Source of the DNA: Chrysomallon squamiferum
Lineage: Eukaryota > Mollusca > Gastropoda > Neomphalida > Peltospiridae
Length of the DNA stretch: 64,000 bases
Reading direction: 5' to 3'
Assembly (NCBI GenBank): GCA_012295275.1
Contig: CM022670.1
Span: 32,077,938 to 32,141,937, forward strand
Below are positions 1 to 10,344 of this stretch, in pieces; within the stretch, counting starts at the first letter, position 1, and every line of letters starts with the position of its first letter. Made by a program: the position numbers and the translations under genes. The notes below the pieces were generated by a model, which was not told the DNA's origin, did not search any database, and was given only the letters and a program-made list of their open reading frames with translations.

Positions 1-106
1 AAAAAAGAAAAGAAAGAAAAATAAGTAAATACGCTACATGCTATTTGGAAAGAATTTTAATTTAAAATTATCGCTATTTTAATCTGATTGATTGTTGGTT
101 GACTGA

Positions 107-110
<4 letters not shown>

Positions 111-174
<64 letters not shown>
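111..174. repeat. (GA)n microsatellite, about 32 units
   Basis: Uninterrupted GA dinucleotide tract. It sits directly against the CpG-rich block that follows. Reading frames through it (RERE or SLSL repeats) are artefacts of the repeat. Confidence 0.97.
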
Positions 175-176
<2 letters not shown>

Positions 177-520
177 CCCGTGAAGAGCCTCAATCTAGCG
201 CACGTTCTTAGCTCGCGTTTGTCGCGTGGAAGGGAGGACTTATCCATTTCAATGCGCGAGAACTCTGACAGGAAAACAGACACCATAGGACCCAATTTGG
301 GGCTGCGCTTGGACGAGTTTAATGCGGCATTTCAACTCCAAGTAATTCGACAGTGAACTTTCCGGATCCTTTGCTGCACTTTATTGTTAGTGGCCGTGTT
401 CAATAAAGAGACATGGAACGCGATCTGCTTGAAATGGAGAAATTCCAGTCTTTATGACACAGACGACAAATCCCATCTTATCGCCAAAACACATTTAAAA
501 TCTTTCGCAGATCTTTACGC
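175..520. promoter_or_regulatory. CpG-rich complex block, candidate regulatory element
   Basis: About 17 CpG dinucleotides lie between 175 and 420, far above the AT-rich surroundings, and there is no simple repeat. It contains TTTATTG and CAATAAAG, which resemble homeodomain (Cdx/Hox-type) sites, within about 40 bases of each other. One frame is open from the GA tract to 356, but only because the repeat has no stops. I read it as a non-coding regulatory block. That is inference from composition and could be wrong if it is a fragment of an unrecognised repeat. Confidence 0.3.
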
Positions 521-786
521 GTAGATTTTAGAACTATTATAAATTTGTAATCGGTATGTCTAAACTAGTCATTCAATTAGTTTTTTTTAAGCGTCTGTAT
601 AATAATTATACGTCCATGTAAGTACCATATATTTGTAAAAAGGACTAACGTCATTAAATTATTTTAAAATGCTGTTACTTCTACTAGTAGGGCCTACTAT
701 TAAATAAATAAATGACAATGTCGTAATGAGAAATATAATTAATAGTTTATTAAAATATTTTGAAGGTGGGTGGATATGTGTGCGTT

Positions 787-800
787 CGCGCGCGCGCGCG
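787..800. repeat. (CG)7 tract
   Basis: Seven CG units, flanked by GTGTGCGTT on the left and TGTTG on the right, inside very AT-rich DNA. Alternating purine-pyrimidine of this kind is the classic Z-DNA-prone sequence. Confidence 0.9.
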
Positions 801-1573
801 TGTTGCATTCAGATATTTGAAATGTATGGCTTTCGCGCACACATTAAAACAAATTAAAGAAAAATGTATGTGTAGCTGGATAGCATTCACTAATGTTTAC
901 GTAATTTTCAGTGTATTAAAAGAAATGATTATATAAACAGATATTATATATTATGTGCTTTCGTGTGCATATGTATCTTTATATTCGATACACCATATGA
1001 AAAAGACAACTATACATAATAATAATACAAAATAAACTTTGAAAAACATATCTGAACGACTTAGTTCAGTCCTTAAGCACAGTGACCCCATTTTAAAAAT
1101 ATATATTTATTTTCACGCCAAACACACAGTGCATATGTACCGTGCGCCTAAAAATAATTGTTTAGTCCAGTTGTCAGGACTACAACTGCATAAATATAGA
1201 CACCTAGGACCCTATTGTTAGCGGTTGGTTAAACCAACAGTCTAATTCTCCATCTATATCGGGAAATGTTCTCAATCCAAGTCGGGAACAAGAAGTGTTT
1301 GTCCACATACTTCCATTAGTAACCAGTCAATAAATTCATTTATAGAAAGGGAGTTAATTGATAACGTTGGTTTCGACCTATGAAAGCCTTTCTAGACACG
1401 TACTGTAATATAATACAAATTTATATTACAGCGCACTTGATCTGGAGAGACAACAAATCAAAACAGCAACCTTTAAAAAGTTTAATAATAAGTAACAGAC
1501 ATAAGCAGAAAGGCACTCGCTTGACATCGATATACAGAAACATAAACATATATAAACATGCACTGAAATACGT

Positions 1574-1596
1574 TTGTGTGTGTGTGTGTGTGTGTT

Positions 1597-1649
<53 letters not shown>

Positions 1650-1650
1650 T
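1574..1650. repeat. Interrupted (TG)n microsatellite
   Basis: TG dinucleotide tract with three TTTG interruptions, about 77 bp. The VCVC and HTHT protein frames across it are artefacts. Confidence 0.97.
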
Positions 1651-1760
1651 TACATAGATACAAATATGCACACAGCTAAATAACCATATAGACAAACAGA
1701 AATATATAGACATAACATTATTTTTGAATACGTATAGCACTATAAACACAAATGCACACG

Positions 1761-1762
<2 letters not shown>

Positions 1763-1793
<31 letters not shown>
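1763..1793. repeat. (CA)n microsatellite
   Basis: About 15 CA units without interruption. Confidence 0.95.
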
Positions 1794-1795
<2 letters not shown>

Positions 1796-2090
1796 ATTAC
1801 CTTACTGAAATAAAATAAAAATAAAAATCAAATGGATATACTCGTATTTCAATCAACGCGACCGAATTATTTGAAAAGACAGTTCAAACACAGCACTTTC
1901 CCAAAATAGATATAAAAACACATTTCTAATAACACTTCTCTCTATTAATTTGAAAGAAGAAAAAATCCCACTTTGACGTCGACAGTCGCAAGCTGACATT
2001 TGTCACATGTATTGTTTTTATATTTATCCCAGAAAATCAACCACATACTTAACATTTAGTACAAATAAGTGAACAATTTACGAACGATGT

Positions 2091-2150
2091 AAGCGGACTC
2101 GAACCAAGAACTGCAATTCGCGACAGTCGTTTCGATCTCACGGTGTCACA
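2091..2150 (-). repeat. tRNA-like (SINE-type) fossil
   Basis: On the minus strand, GGTTCGAGTCC at 2095-2105 is an exact match to the pol III B box (GGTTCRANNCC). About 30-40 bases upstream, around 2133-2143, is a weak A-box-like GTGAGATCG. The spacing suits the internal promoter of a tRNA-derived SINE. I could not fold a cloverleaf, so it is not called as a tRNA gene. Confidence 0.5.
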
Positions 2151-2686
2151 AGATGTTAGTTTGTGCCACGTGTTAATAAAAACAGTTGAACGTTGTAAGT
2201 TGGTAGGTAACTAAAGATTACGCAACTATTAAATGTATTAGCTAACACTGCTCTAAACTGAAAGTTCGCGAGAAGAGAAAGTCAACAATGTTCCATGGAA
2301 CACTGCTACAGCTAACAAGCATTAATGACCTTTTAGCAAATAATCATCGATGCACACGTTTTCAGAGTGACTGTGCTAATAAAGTGTTGACAGGACCAGA
2401 ATCGCGACCTCTCCGGGTTTTTGCTTTTCTCTTCTAATTCCGAGTGTTTTCACACGAGAATAAAAATAAAATAATTATTTATAGAAAAGATAAGAAGTTA
2501 ATTACGGACGAGCATCTGTTCAGATAACTTTGAACACGAGAAGGCATGATGATAACATGAGAGATAATATGCATGCTAAAAGTAATACGCATTAAAAAAA
2601 AAGCGCACGGAGGTAACTTATAAAATGCAGTATATGATTTTTTGCACATGCACACGAATGCACAAAAGCCACGAGCTATACACACT

Positions 2687-2690
<4 letters not shown>

Positions 2691-2752
<62 letters not shown>

Positions 2753-2763
2753 CAGAGACAGAG
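2691..2763. repeat. (GA)n microsatellite with CAGAGA tail
   Basis: Pure GA to about 2744, then imperfect GACAGAGA units to 2763. Confidence 0.97.
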
Positions 2764-2879
2764 TTCATTTTTGTCTCGTCTCCTACTTTCTCTGTTTCTC
2801 ATTTACGTGTTTACATACATTATAAAAGACGTACAAAAACATAATTTATGCACCACTTAACATAGAAGCTTTACAAACG

Positions 2880-2928
<49 letters not shown>
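2880..2928. repeat. (CA)n microsatellite
   Basis: About 24 uninterrupted CA units. Confidence 0.97.
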
Positions 2929-2930
<2 letters not shown>

Positions 2931-3039
2931 TTGGAAGTGTAGATATGCAAAACAAGATTAAACAAAAGAAGATGATTAAGAAAACACAAAACTTAAATTA
3001 TATTGATCGTAGTTATACTGTTGATATTCGTATCAGTGT

Positions 3040-3200
3040 ACCGTATCAGTGTACCAAATCTGTGCATTTTTCAAACTACGCAATGAACGGGGTTGTCCCA
3101 CAGGAGCCTCACGTTTGACAGACGCTCTGCGACGTGTGGCTGGAACCCCAGGACTGACTGAAATTTGACACTCGAGACAGCAGCCAGGCAAATCCATTCC
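3040..3200. promoter_or_regulatory. CpG-containing complex block
   Basis: Short GC-richer block with about ten CpGs and no simple repeat, between microsatellite-rich stretches. All frames contain stops, so it is not an exon of any length. Candidate regulatory element by composition only. Confidence 0.2.
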
Positions 3201-3230
3201 AGCTCGAGGAAGATATTTTGAATTCAGCTT

Positions 3231-3345
3231 AAAAAAAAAAAAAAAAAAAAAAAAAAATGAAGAAGAAGAAAAAAAAAAGAAAGCGAAAATTAAGAAAGAA
3301 AAAAGAAAAACGAAAATTAAGAAAGAAAAAAAGAAAACCCATTAT
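3231..3345. repeat. Poly-A and A/G-rich tract
   Basis: A run of about 27 A, then an A/G-only stretch. Within that stretch a unit of about 25 bp beginning CGAAAATTAAGAAAG occurs twice, near 3286 and 3311. Confidence 0.85.
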
Positions 3346-3769
3346 AATTTACATGGCACGGAGCAGACAAAACAAACACGAATTATGATGTTTTGACGAC
3401 AAAAAAAAAAAAAAAAAAAAAATATAATTATTTTTACTGACGTAACAATAATTCACTATATCTGATTTTTATTTAAAGTCACTATGAAAATACACCCTGA
3501 TAACAAATGTAACAAAAGTTATAAATGTAGCTTTAAATTGCAGTCGACTTTCACTAATAATTATGACAGTACTAGAAAGGAATATCTTCATGTGTTGTCG
3601 CAAGCAGAAAAGTATAGGCCACATCATCTGGCGAAATTGTACACATTAACCAGACAATAAATGTTTTCTGATCTTAGAAGATATATTGTGCCTTGGTAAT
3701 ATAGTTGTAGTTTTGATAGCACCAAACAGAAGTAATATTTTGGGTAGTTAGAGAGAAGTGGGCGAATGA

Positions 3770-4260
3770 TAATGTAGTAGTTGGCGGTAATAATAACTAG
3801 TGATGTTGATGTTTATTATAGTGGCAGTTGTTGTTGTAATCGTACTACCATTAGTAATAGTTGTAGTAGCAGTAGTAAGATCATTAGTGGTCTTGGCAGT
3901 GATTTTTTGTAGTAGTAATAGTAGTAGTAATAATAGTAATAATTGTAGAAGTATTGAAATAGTAGTAATAATAAAACTAAAGTGGTAATATCAGTAGTAA
4001 TACCAGTAGTAGTAGTAGTAGTAGCAGCTGCCGCAGTAGTAGTAGCAGTAGCAGCAGCAGTAGTAGTAGGAGTAGCAGCAGCAGTAGTAATAATACCTAT
4101 AGCAATTGTTGTGGTAGTAATAGCAATGGTAATAGCAAGAGTGATAGTAGCAATTTCAGAAGTAGAAACAGTACTGTAGTAGTAGTAGTAGTAGTAGTGG
4201 TAGTAGCAGCAGCAGCAGTATACAGGACAAAGCAATAGTAGAACAGTATAACAGTAATGT
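3770..4260. repeat. Long imperfect (GTA)n trinucleotide region
   Basis: About 490 bp of GTA/TAG trinucleotides, with GCA, GTT and AAT variants and several phase shifts. In one frame it reads as poly-Val/Ala on the plus strand, and as poly-Thr/Ala or poly-Tyr on the minus strand. These frames (3800-3988, 3982-4179, 3816-4235 minus) are artefacts of the repeat and lack any non-repeat coding sequence. Confidence 0.92.
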
Positions 4261-4869
4261 TAGTAGACGTTTGCGTCAGTGATTGCGGTAGTTTTGGTTG
4301 TGATGGTTTTTATCAAAATGAGTGCTGGCAGTAACAGAAGGTACAACAGTATTAGTAACAGTTGTTAATTCTGACAGATATAGAAACAGAAAGGTTTACA
4401 GTACGATTAATTCAGCTGAGCTCTAAGAATGCGAAGTTTAGACATCTTTATTATTTTAACGATCAACATATCTAACACAGAACCAAAGACTGAACTACCT
4501 GAACGAATAACCCATTTTGTACAAGCTAAAAACAAAGTGGCAGGTGCGATATGTATGTATTATTTTCTTAACCATAAACTACTTAATAATTATCGGAGAA
4601 AAAATACAAGAAAGGTCAAATTAGGAACTGAAGTTCGTGCCCGAGAAAACATGGAGACCTACTTCAGCATAATAGTTAATCAATACTTATTTTTTTATTT
4701 TACTTTATTTTATATTAATTTTGGTTCCAAATATTTTTATAAACATTAGTTATTTGGCACCTCCCTTATCCCAACCATCATTTATAATTTGGATCCTTTC
4801 ACTTAGCTTCCCTAACTCCCGTAAGCAACATTTTTCAATATGTAATAAACCAAAATCTAATTAAAACTT
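4261..4869. other. AT-rich non-coding stretch
   Basis: Includes a 106 residue open frame at 4429-4749. Its second half is Phe/Tyr-rich AT sequence with no domain, so I regard it as chance. Nothing else is seen. Confidence 0.6.
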
Positions 4870-5215
4870 AATCACATATCGTGGCAGAGGTCACGGGAAT
4901 GTCTTAGAGAGTCACGTGGACACTTTATCGTACACGGCGTGCACGGGTTTGATTTATGTTAACTCTGAAACGCCGAAGCAATTTTCCAGATTACCTTGTA
5001 GATGGTCTAGGCATTCAATAGATGCTTTGCGATACGCATCTCCAAATTACTGTCACTTTAGATAAAACATGGAAGTGAATTCCAGTTGGCAATGGGGCGT
5101 CCCTTTTGCAGCGTTGGCAACTTTCAACGCTTGTGCTGGCCATGAGCGGAAAGAAAATGAGATTATGGATCTAACTCCTTACCAGTCTTTGCACCAGGCG
5201 TGAAGAATTATCTGT
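4870..5215. promoter_or_regulatory. CpG-rich, CNE-like block
   Basis: Complex sequence with about 15 CpGs and balanced base composition, free of simple repeats, with stops in all frames. It includes TCACGTGG, an E-box context near 4913, and a TTTATCGT Hox-like site. It resembles a conserved non-coding element, but conservation cannot be tested here. Confidence 0.3.
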
Positions 5216-6000
5216 TGTTTGCACGTCTGTATGTCCTCTGTTCCTAAAGTTTTATTTTTTAAATTTATTTACGAGACTTCTTCGAATCAAGGCTGGGATG
5301 CTGTGAATCACACAACTGCAGGATCAAATGTTCGCTGGTTTCAAATGCAGTTATCTGGATTTAGTTTCTGTTAATTGATTTATTAAATTTAATTATATGT
5401 ACGTAATGCCATGTACACATACACATCCACACACACATCACACACACATACACACACACATATGCACGTATACATATACGCATAGACACACACACACGTA
5501 CACATAATTACTATATGGATTAAAAATATATAGCAAAATTTTAGTTTGAAGTTGTTCTTCAAGAATAAAACACATGTAAAATTAGAATGGCGAATATGAC
5601 ATGTGACATTAAAACAAATTAATAAAATTAACCAAAAAAAGAAACAAACAAACAAACTGGTCGGTAGATGTAGTATTATTACAAACAGTAAAGTACATTT
5701 TTTTCTTCTTTATTGTTATTATTTTTTGTTATTATTATTATTTATTACTGTTCTTGTTGTTTTGCTGTTGTTGTAGTTGCAGTTATTATTAATTATAATT
5801 AAAAGTAATAATAAAGACATAGTAATTATAATAACATTTTCATTTTGACGCTGCATAATAATAATAATAATTTTTTTTTTCAATGACAAAACCAATGTAA
5901 AAATACCAAATTATAAAAGAAGACCTAACATTTGGGAAACCACACTTATTCATGAGGGTTTTTTTTTTTTTTTTTTTTTTGCACAAGTATTACCATCTAT
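5216..6000. other. AT-rich non-coding stretch
   Basis: Holds imperfect CA repeats at 5413-5506, TTAT/TTG trinucleotide-rich DNA at 5709-5880 and a poly-T run at about 5961-5980. A possible degraded SINE B box (GGATCAAATGT) lies near 5322, too weak to call. Confidence 0.65.
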
Positions 6001-6345
6001 CTCATTTCTAATGTCTGGAAGCTGGGTTTTCTGAACTGTGTGTTGTTTGAACATGCTAACCTTTGCATGGAAAGGAAGACTAACACAGTATGTATGAGAA
6101 ACACATAAGGAAACACGTTATTTCTACACGAATTGATTTCGTGTATATTCCTCATAAATATGTACCTCGAGCGCTCATTAACACTGAAAACTTTTCCACA
6201 AGTTGTGGGTGGTCGGTCATCCGTACGGACAAACTGAACATATGGACAGACCAGCCGGCCTGTAAGTACAAGGTGTTGAATTATTTTCCCAGACCAAACG
6301 TACAAACTTGGACAACACCTCTAGCCATTTACACATACTGTTAAT
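6001..6345. other. Patch open on both strands, not convincingly coding
   Basis: Frames of 84 residues (plus, 6090-6344) and 102 residues (minus, 5997-6305) overlap each other. On the plus strand an AG at 6087-6088 and a near-perfect donor (GTAAGTA, from 6262) would bound a 174 nt segment. No protein family is recognisable in either strand, and two fully overlapping frames argue for a patch with few stops rather than a gene. Confidence 0.15.
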
Positions 6346-6769
6346 AGACAGCACTTGCTTGAAAAAAACATTTCTGACCAACATCGGGTCCAGTGTTTAC
6401 AGACGAACGATAAACCTGATGATTAAGCTAAACAACACTTCATCTGGATCCATTAAAAATATATAGGTGTGTGTATATATATATGTTCTAATGTGTGTGT
6501 GTTTCTTTCCCCCCTCTCTCTCTCTCTCTCTGTATATACAAAAGTGTACATGTCTGTGTACAGAAATATTTGTGATTTTTTCACTAGCTGTTAAATTTCA
6601 GCTCCTCATTAATGCTGTAAATATTTTATAGAAATAGCTGAAAAAAAAAAAAAAAGTAATAGAAAGATTCTCAATTCTCTCAAATAATACTGTAAAGACC
6701 CTTCAAAAAGCTTATGAGGAAAGGGACCATCAGTTTTAAGAAGCATTTCGCGATTGATCTGAAAATCCA
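6346..6769. other. Low-complexity AT-rich stretch
   Basis: Short AT, TG and CT tracts (6470-6531) and a poly-A run near 6641-6654. No gene seen. Confidence 0.65.
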
Positions 6770-7345
6770 TTTGTTTTAACCTTTGCACCGGAGTCAGTAC
6801 ATGGACTGACGTAATTCTATGGCGACCTCATTTACAGAAATAAATTAACATCCATATATTTGTACTGCATCACGATTTATACTTAGTGTGATGTTGAAAT
6901 AGCCAACGACCGGTCACTTGTCGAGATAAATGATCAGACCACGCAGAGCAGTTTTTCTCGATCTTTCGTAGACAGGCCAATCATCGATTTTTATTTTTCT
7001 TCGCTCCTCAGTCTTTCCACCCTAGAGCTTTTTCATATCTAGGCCAGCTTGGCCTATTTCCGTTCAAAATGAACTGTCTGATTTGGCGCCAAATAGGTCA
7101 TTTCTCAGCGAGTGTGGATTTACAACAGAATAGTGTTTTGTTAGGTTTTTTTCGGCAGACGGATATAGAATACTCGGGGTGTGTTAGCTTCTAATGAGCT
7201 TTCACATTATTGACACTCGGCTGGCAATAATAAATACATGCCTTCCAACTTGTTTGTATTAGTGTTGTTTGTAACGCCGAAAACTCGTTCTCCTACCAGT
7301 TTATTTTGTATTCGACGTGAATACGTTCAGAAGGCCCTCAAGGCA
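6770..7345. promoter_or_regulatory. CNE-like block with E2F-type palindrome
   Basis: About 570 bp of complex, CpG-containing sequence with stops in every frame. It includes the perfect 14 bp palindrome ATTTGGCGCCAAAT at 7081-7094, whose core TTTGGCGCCAAA matches the double E2F consensus. It also carries several ATAAA/AATAAATA homeodomain-like sites. A cis-regulatory role is inferred from motif content and composition. Confidence 0.35.
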
Positions 7346-7548
7346 CTTTTAATCATCCTGACACATATAGGTATGTGGTGAAAATAAAATCGACAGATCT
7401 TCGCTTTTTAAAACATGAACCGACAGCGGCAGATCCAGAGGGTGAAGGGTAGACACCCATCTTTTCTCTTCATCAGTCAACAGAGGCGTTTCGTGGAACC
7501 TTCATTATTTGTAACAAAATCTATACCTCCTCTCTTTCACAGTCTCAT

Positions 7549-7549
<1 letters not shown>

Positions 7550-7588
<39 letters not shown>

Positions 7589-7635
7589 ACACATACACAC
7601 ACACATATACGCACACACACATATACGCACACACA

Positions 7636-7687
<52 letters not shown>
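7550..7687. repeat. Interrupted (CA)n microsatellite
   Basis: About 138 bp of CA with ATAC and GCAC interruptions. The THTH and VCVC frames across it are not genes. Confidence 0.97.
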
Positions 7688-7690
<3 letters not shown>

Positions 7691-7804
7691 ACCCATCTCA
7701 TTATGGAGACTATATGACATGTACATACAGTACATTATAAACTAAAATTATTATTCAGTCCTCCGGAGAAATAGCAATGATATGAAGTGAATACGATATG
7801 AAGT

Positions 7805-8020
7805 TAATTATTATTTTTCTTCCTTTCAGTGTATGGGTTAAATTACAAATTACACTGAAAATCCCGGTACCCAATGCGTTAGCCTATTTTCCATTCCTAT
7901 GTCTATGATACGCGCTTTCCTTTGGGAAAGGGTAACAGTCTACAATAAGTTGTTTCCATAAGAAAAAAAAAGGACTGAATTCTTATGACCTTTTGTGTCT
8001 TATAGGAAAAATTCATTTGT
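7805..8020 (+). repeat. About 215 bp direct repeat, copy A
   Basis: Aligns along its whole length with copy B at 9984-10197, from TTTTCTTCCTTTCA through TAGCCTATTT, TCCTTTGGGAAAGGG and AACAGTCTACAATAAG to TTATAGGAAAAATT. I estimate identity in the mid-80s percent by eye, with a few small indels. No coding frame is shared. The two could be an old dispersed element inserted twice, or the terminal direct repeats of one element. Confidence 0.9.
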
Positions 8021-8525
8021 GGATTGGTGGAAACGGGTTTCCTCTCATATTATCATTAATCAAAAACTACGTTTGACATTGATAACTGTTCATATTAAAC
8101 AGTGTTGTTCAAATTTATATTATTTAGTTTATTTAGTTTATTTTATTGTCATATTTTACCACAAGGTTATGGATATTTCAAATGGTACTGGAAAAAAACA
8201 AAAATGAATCAAGCAATGCATTCGCGAATAAGAAAAACATCTGAAAAATAGCAAACCCCAGATGTTGATCGACTTCTGTACCTCAGTTTAATATTTCACT
8301 TCATCAACAAATCTTTTGGGCTCGTATTGCTCAAACACGAGAAGTCAAAACGGAAATACTATAAAATTCTCTCGTTGCTATCATAATTATTTACTACGTA
8401 CTTTTAAAGAAATTTTTAACTCTTTGACGGCGTATCAGTAACAAAGAAAGTTCATGTTAACAGTGAGTATGCGAGTTCGTATTCCCTGATTCCGATAATT
8501 AATCATGAAAATAGGATACGGAGAT
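8021..8525. other. Non-coding stretch between repeats
   Basis: AT-rich. The 70 residue frame at 7995-8207 starts inside direct repeat copy A and has no recognisable domain. The distal part (about 8400-8525) may be a further decayed unit of the array that follows. Confidence 0.5.
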
Positions 8526-9370
8526 ATCAAATTGAAAATCGGTTACGGGTACAGCATATAATTAATAAAAAGATTAATCCCATAGTTACTGTAGTGAAGG
8601 TTTTCTTCATATTAATTTTGCAGTAATTCTGGTATTACTATCAACCGTAAACTAGAAATGAATTCAGTGTCATCACTCATTGTTCTTACTGTGGCTTAAA
8701 CATTATGGTATCAAGCTGAAAATCGGTAACATATAGTTGACACGTTTTGTCTGTAGTTACTTACTATTCTTAAATCTTTGTCATAATCATCAAGTCTAGA
8801 CTTTAAATTAGCTTACTGAGATGATTTCATTATTCAAACCAGTGTCAGAAAAATAGAGAGATTATGATACTAGTTTGAAAATCAGGTAGTAGTATATATT
8901 AAAAAGTTTATTTCAGAAATTAGTACACAGGTAATCTTCGAATTTGTATTGTTTTTGTAACGATCACCACGTACAGATTACAAATTAACTTACTCCCGTT
9001 CATTCATAGTTCTTGTTATTAGGGAGTTATATCAAACTGGAAAATGGTAACACATACTTAGCAAATTAGATATATTATTTCTGTTGTTACTGATGCATTG
9101 GGTTTTTTTTTTTTGTTTGGTTTTTTTTGTAGTTTTTTTTTTTGTGTGTGTGTGTGTGTGTACTTTATCTTTAAACTGATTAGGTTACTATTGCTGATTC
9201 TTTTTAAGGTTAAACATTTATATCGTTGAAAATCAGTAACACATAGTTTCGCATATCAGAACAGTTTATTTGTAGTCATTCTTCAAATGTGTCACGACAA
9301 AATATAGACAATAAATTAACTTACTGACATTCAGTCACTGTTCTTATTTTGGTTAAAAAAAAGTTATGAA
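8526..9370 (+). repeat. Decayed tandem array, five units of 160-190 bp
   Basis: An anchor related to TGAAAATCGGTAAC recurs at 8526-8546, 8710-8730, about 8868-8889, 9031-9051 and 9221-9240. A second anchor, AAATTAACTTACT, recurs at 8805 (one change), 8982 and 9313. The GTTCTTA motif and TGTAGTTACT also recur in order. Unit lengths are about 184, 160, 161 and 190 bp. The fourth unit carries an inserted T-rich/(TG)n stretch at about 9103-9162. Units are diverged, so the array is old. No frame stays open across units. Confidence 0.85.
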
Positions 9371-9983
9371 TATTTTTAACACGTAGGTCATTTTATCCAT
9401 ATTAATGAACACCTGACATGCAATATCAAAGTAAATCATTATAATTATATTTATAACAAAATGGGACCAGAACATTTCTCTCACACAAACTTAAAGATAA
9501 GTTCCAGATCTTAAAACATTTCATTTTCTTGTTGTGTTTTTATAACGATTAATCTTCAGTGGTTCCATATTCCAGAAGGAGAGCCTAAATCTTAATGAAT
9601 ATAAGCAGACAATAAATAAAGTGAGACCATACAGAACTAATCTGATGGATGGGAGATGGAAGAAAGATTATCTCGCTGACACTTGATAGTCTGATATTTT
9701 GATCCATCCATGACATTCACCAGTTGCTAAATAAATAATATGCTGTATTCTGTCGCATAGCTCGAGACAAATGCCTGTTTAATAACAAGAACATACATAT
9801 TTCCTGCCCACATTATGTTAATTACTATTAGTCATAACTTTAACAGTCATATAAATAAAAAAATAAGCGAAAGATCGTAAATGCATAAAACATTAAAAAA
9901 AAAAAAAAAAAAGAAAAAGTTGTTGCATGCTGTTTACCTGTTCTGAATGCACATGCTCAATCTATACGGAAATATTACAGTAC
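9371..9983. other. AT-rich non-coding stretch
   Basis: Ends in a poly-A run (about 9894-9912). No gene, no recognisable repeat apart from the run. Confidence 0.6.
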
Positions 9984-10197
9984 ATAATTATGTTTTCTTC
10001 CTTTCACTGTATGGGTTAAATAAGAATTTATACTGAAAACCCCAGTACTCAGTGCGTTAGCCTATTTCTCATTCCACTGTCTATGATATGCGCCTTCCTT
10101 TGGGAAAGGGTAACAGTCTACAATAAGTTGTTTCCATTAGAAAAAAGACTTAATACATATGGCTTTTTGTTTCTTATAGGAAAAATTTTATATTTGT
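9984..10197 (+). repeat. About 215 bp direct repeat, copy B
   Basis: Second copy of the sequence at 7805-8020, in the same orientation and displaced by about 2.18 kb. It is followed almost immediately by the foldback repeat at 10203-10312. Confidence 0.9.
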
Positions 10198-10202
10198 ATA
10201 TT

Positions 10203-10312
10203 ACCATTTTGCGAAGCTTTGCCCCATTTCTCCTCATTTTTTAAAATTAATTTAATATTTATTTATTTATTCATAAAACAGAGAAAAAATGGGGCCACGC
10301 TTCGCAAAAATG
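10203..10312. repeat. Foldback inverted repeat, 30 bp arms
   Basis: The left arm (10203-10235, containing TTTTGCGAAGC and GCCCCATTTCTC) and right arm (10281-10312, containing ATGGGGCC and GCTTCGCAAAA) are reverse complements with a few mismatches. They are separated by about 45 bp of AT-rich loop. Possible MITE-like foldback element or structured transcript; no terminal target duplication was identified. Confidence 0.85.
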
Positions 10313-10322
10313 AAATACACGA

Positions 10323-10344
10323 ACACACACACACACACACACAC
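10323..10344. repeat. (CA)n microsatellite
   Basis: Eleven CA units directly after the foldback repeat. Confidence 0.93.

Larger units (their letters stand above)
521..2085. other. AT-rich non-coding stretch with microsatellites
   Basis: No credible gene. Contains a (CG)7 tract at 787-800, a (TG)n tract at 1574-1650 and a (CA)n tract at 1763-1793. The 60-107 residue frames here are either repeat-derived or lack any coding signature. Confidence 0.7.
2161..3039. other. Non-coding stretch with GA and CA tracts
   Basis: No gene seen. It is AT-rich and contains the (GA)n tract at 2691-2763 and the (CA)n tract at 2880-2928. Confidence 0.65.

Noticed and set aside
99-356. Arg/Glu and Ser/Leu repeat frames across GA/CT tracts (also at 2625-2860, 11948-12271, 18907-19225)
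   Set aside because: Direct translations of dinucleotide repeats; non-repeat flanks show no domain.
3816-4235. 139-residue Thr/Ala-rich minus frame
   Set aside because: Produced entirely by the GTA trinucleotide repeat and its variants.
5997-6344. A gene on either strand, with a donor-like GTAAGTA near 6262
   Set aside because: Both strands are open over the same interval and no family is recognisable; one donor-like match is expected by chance.
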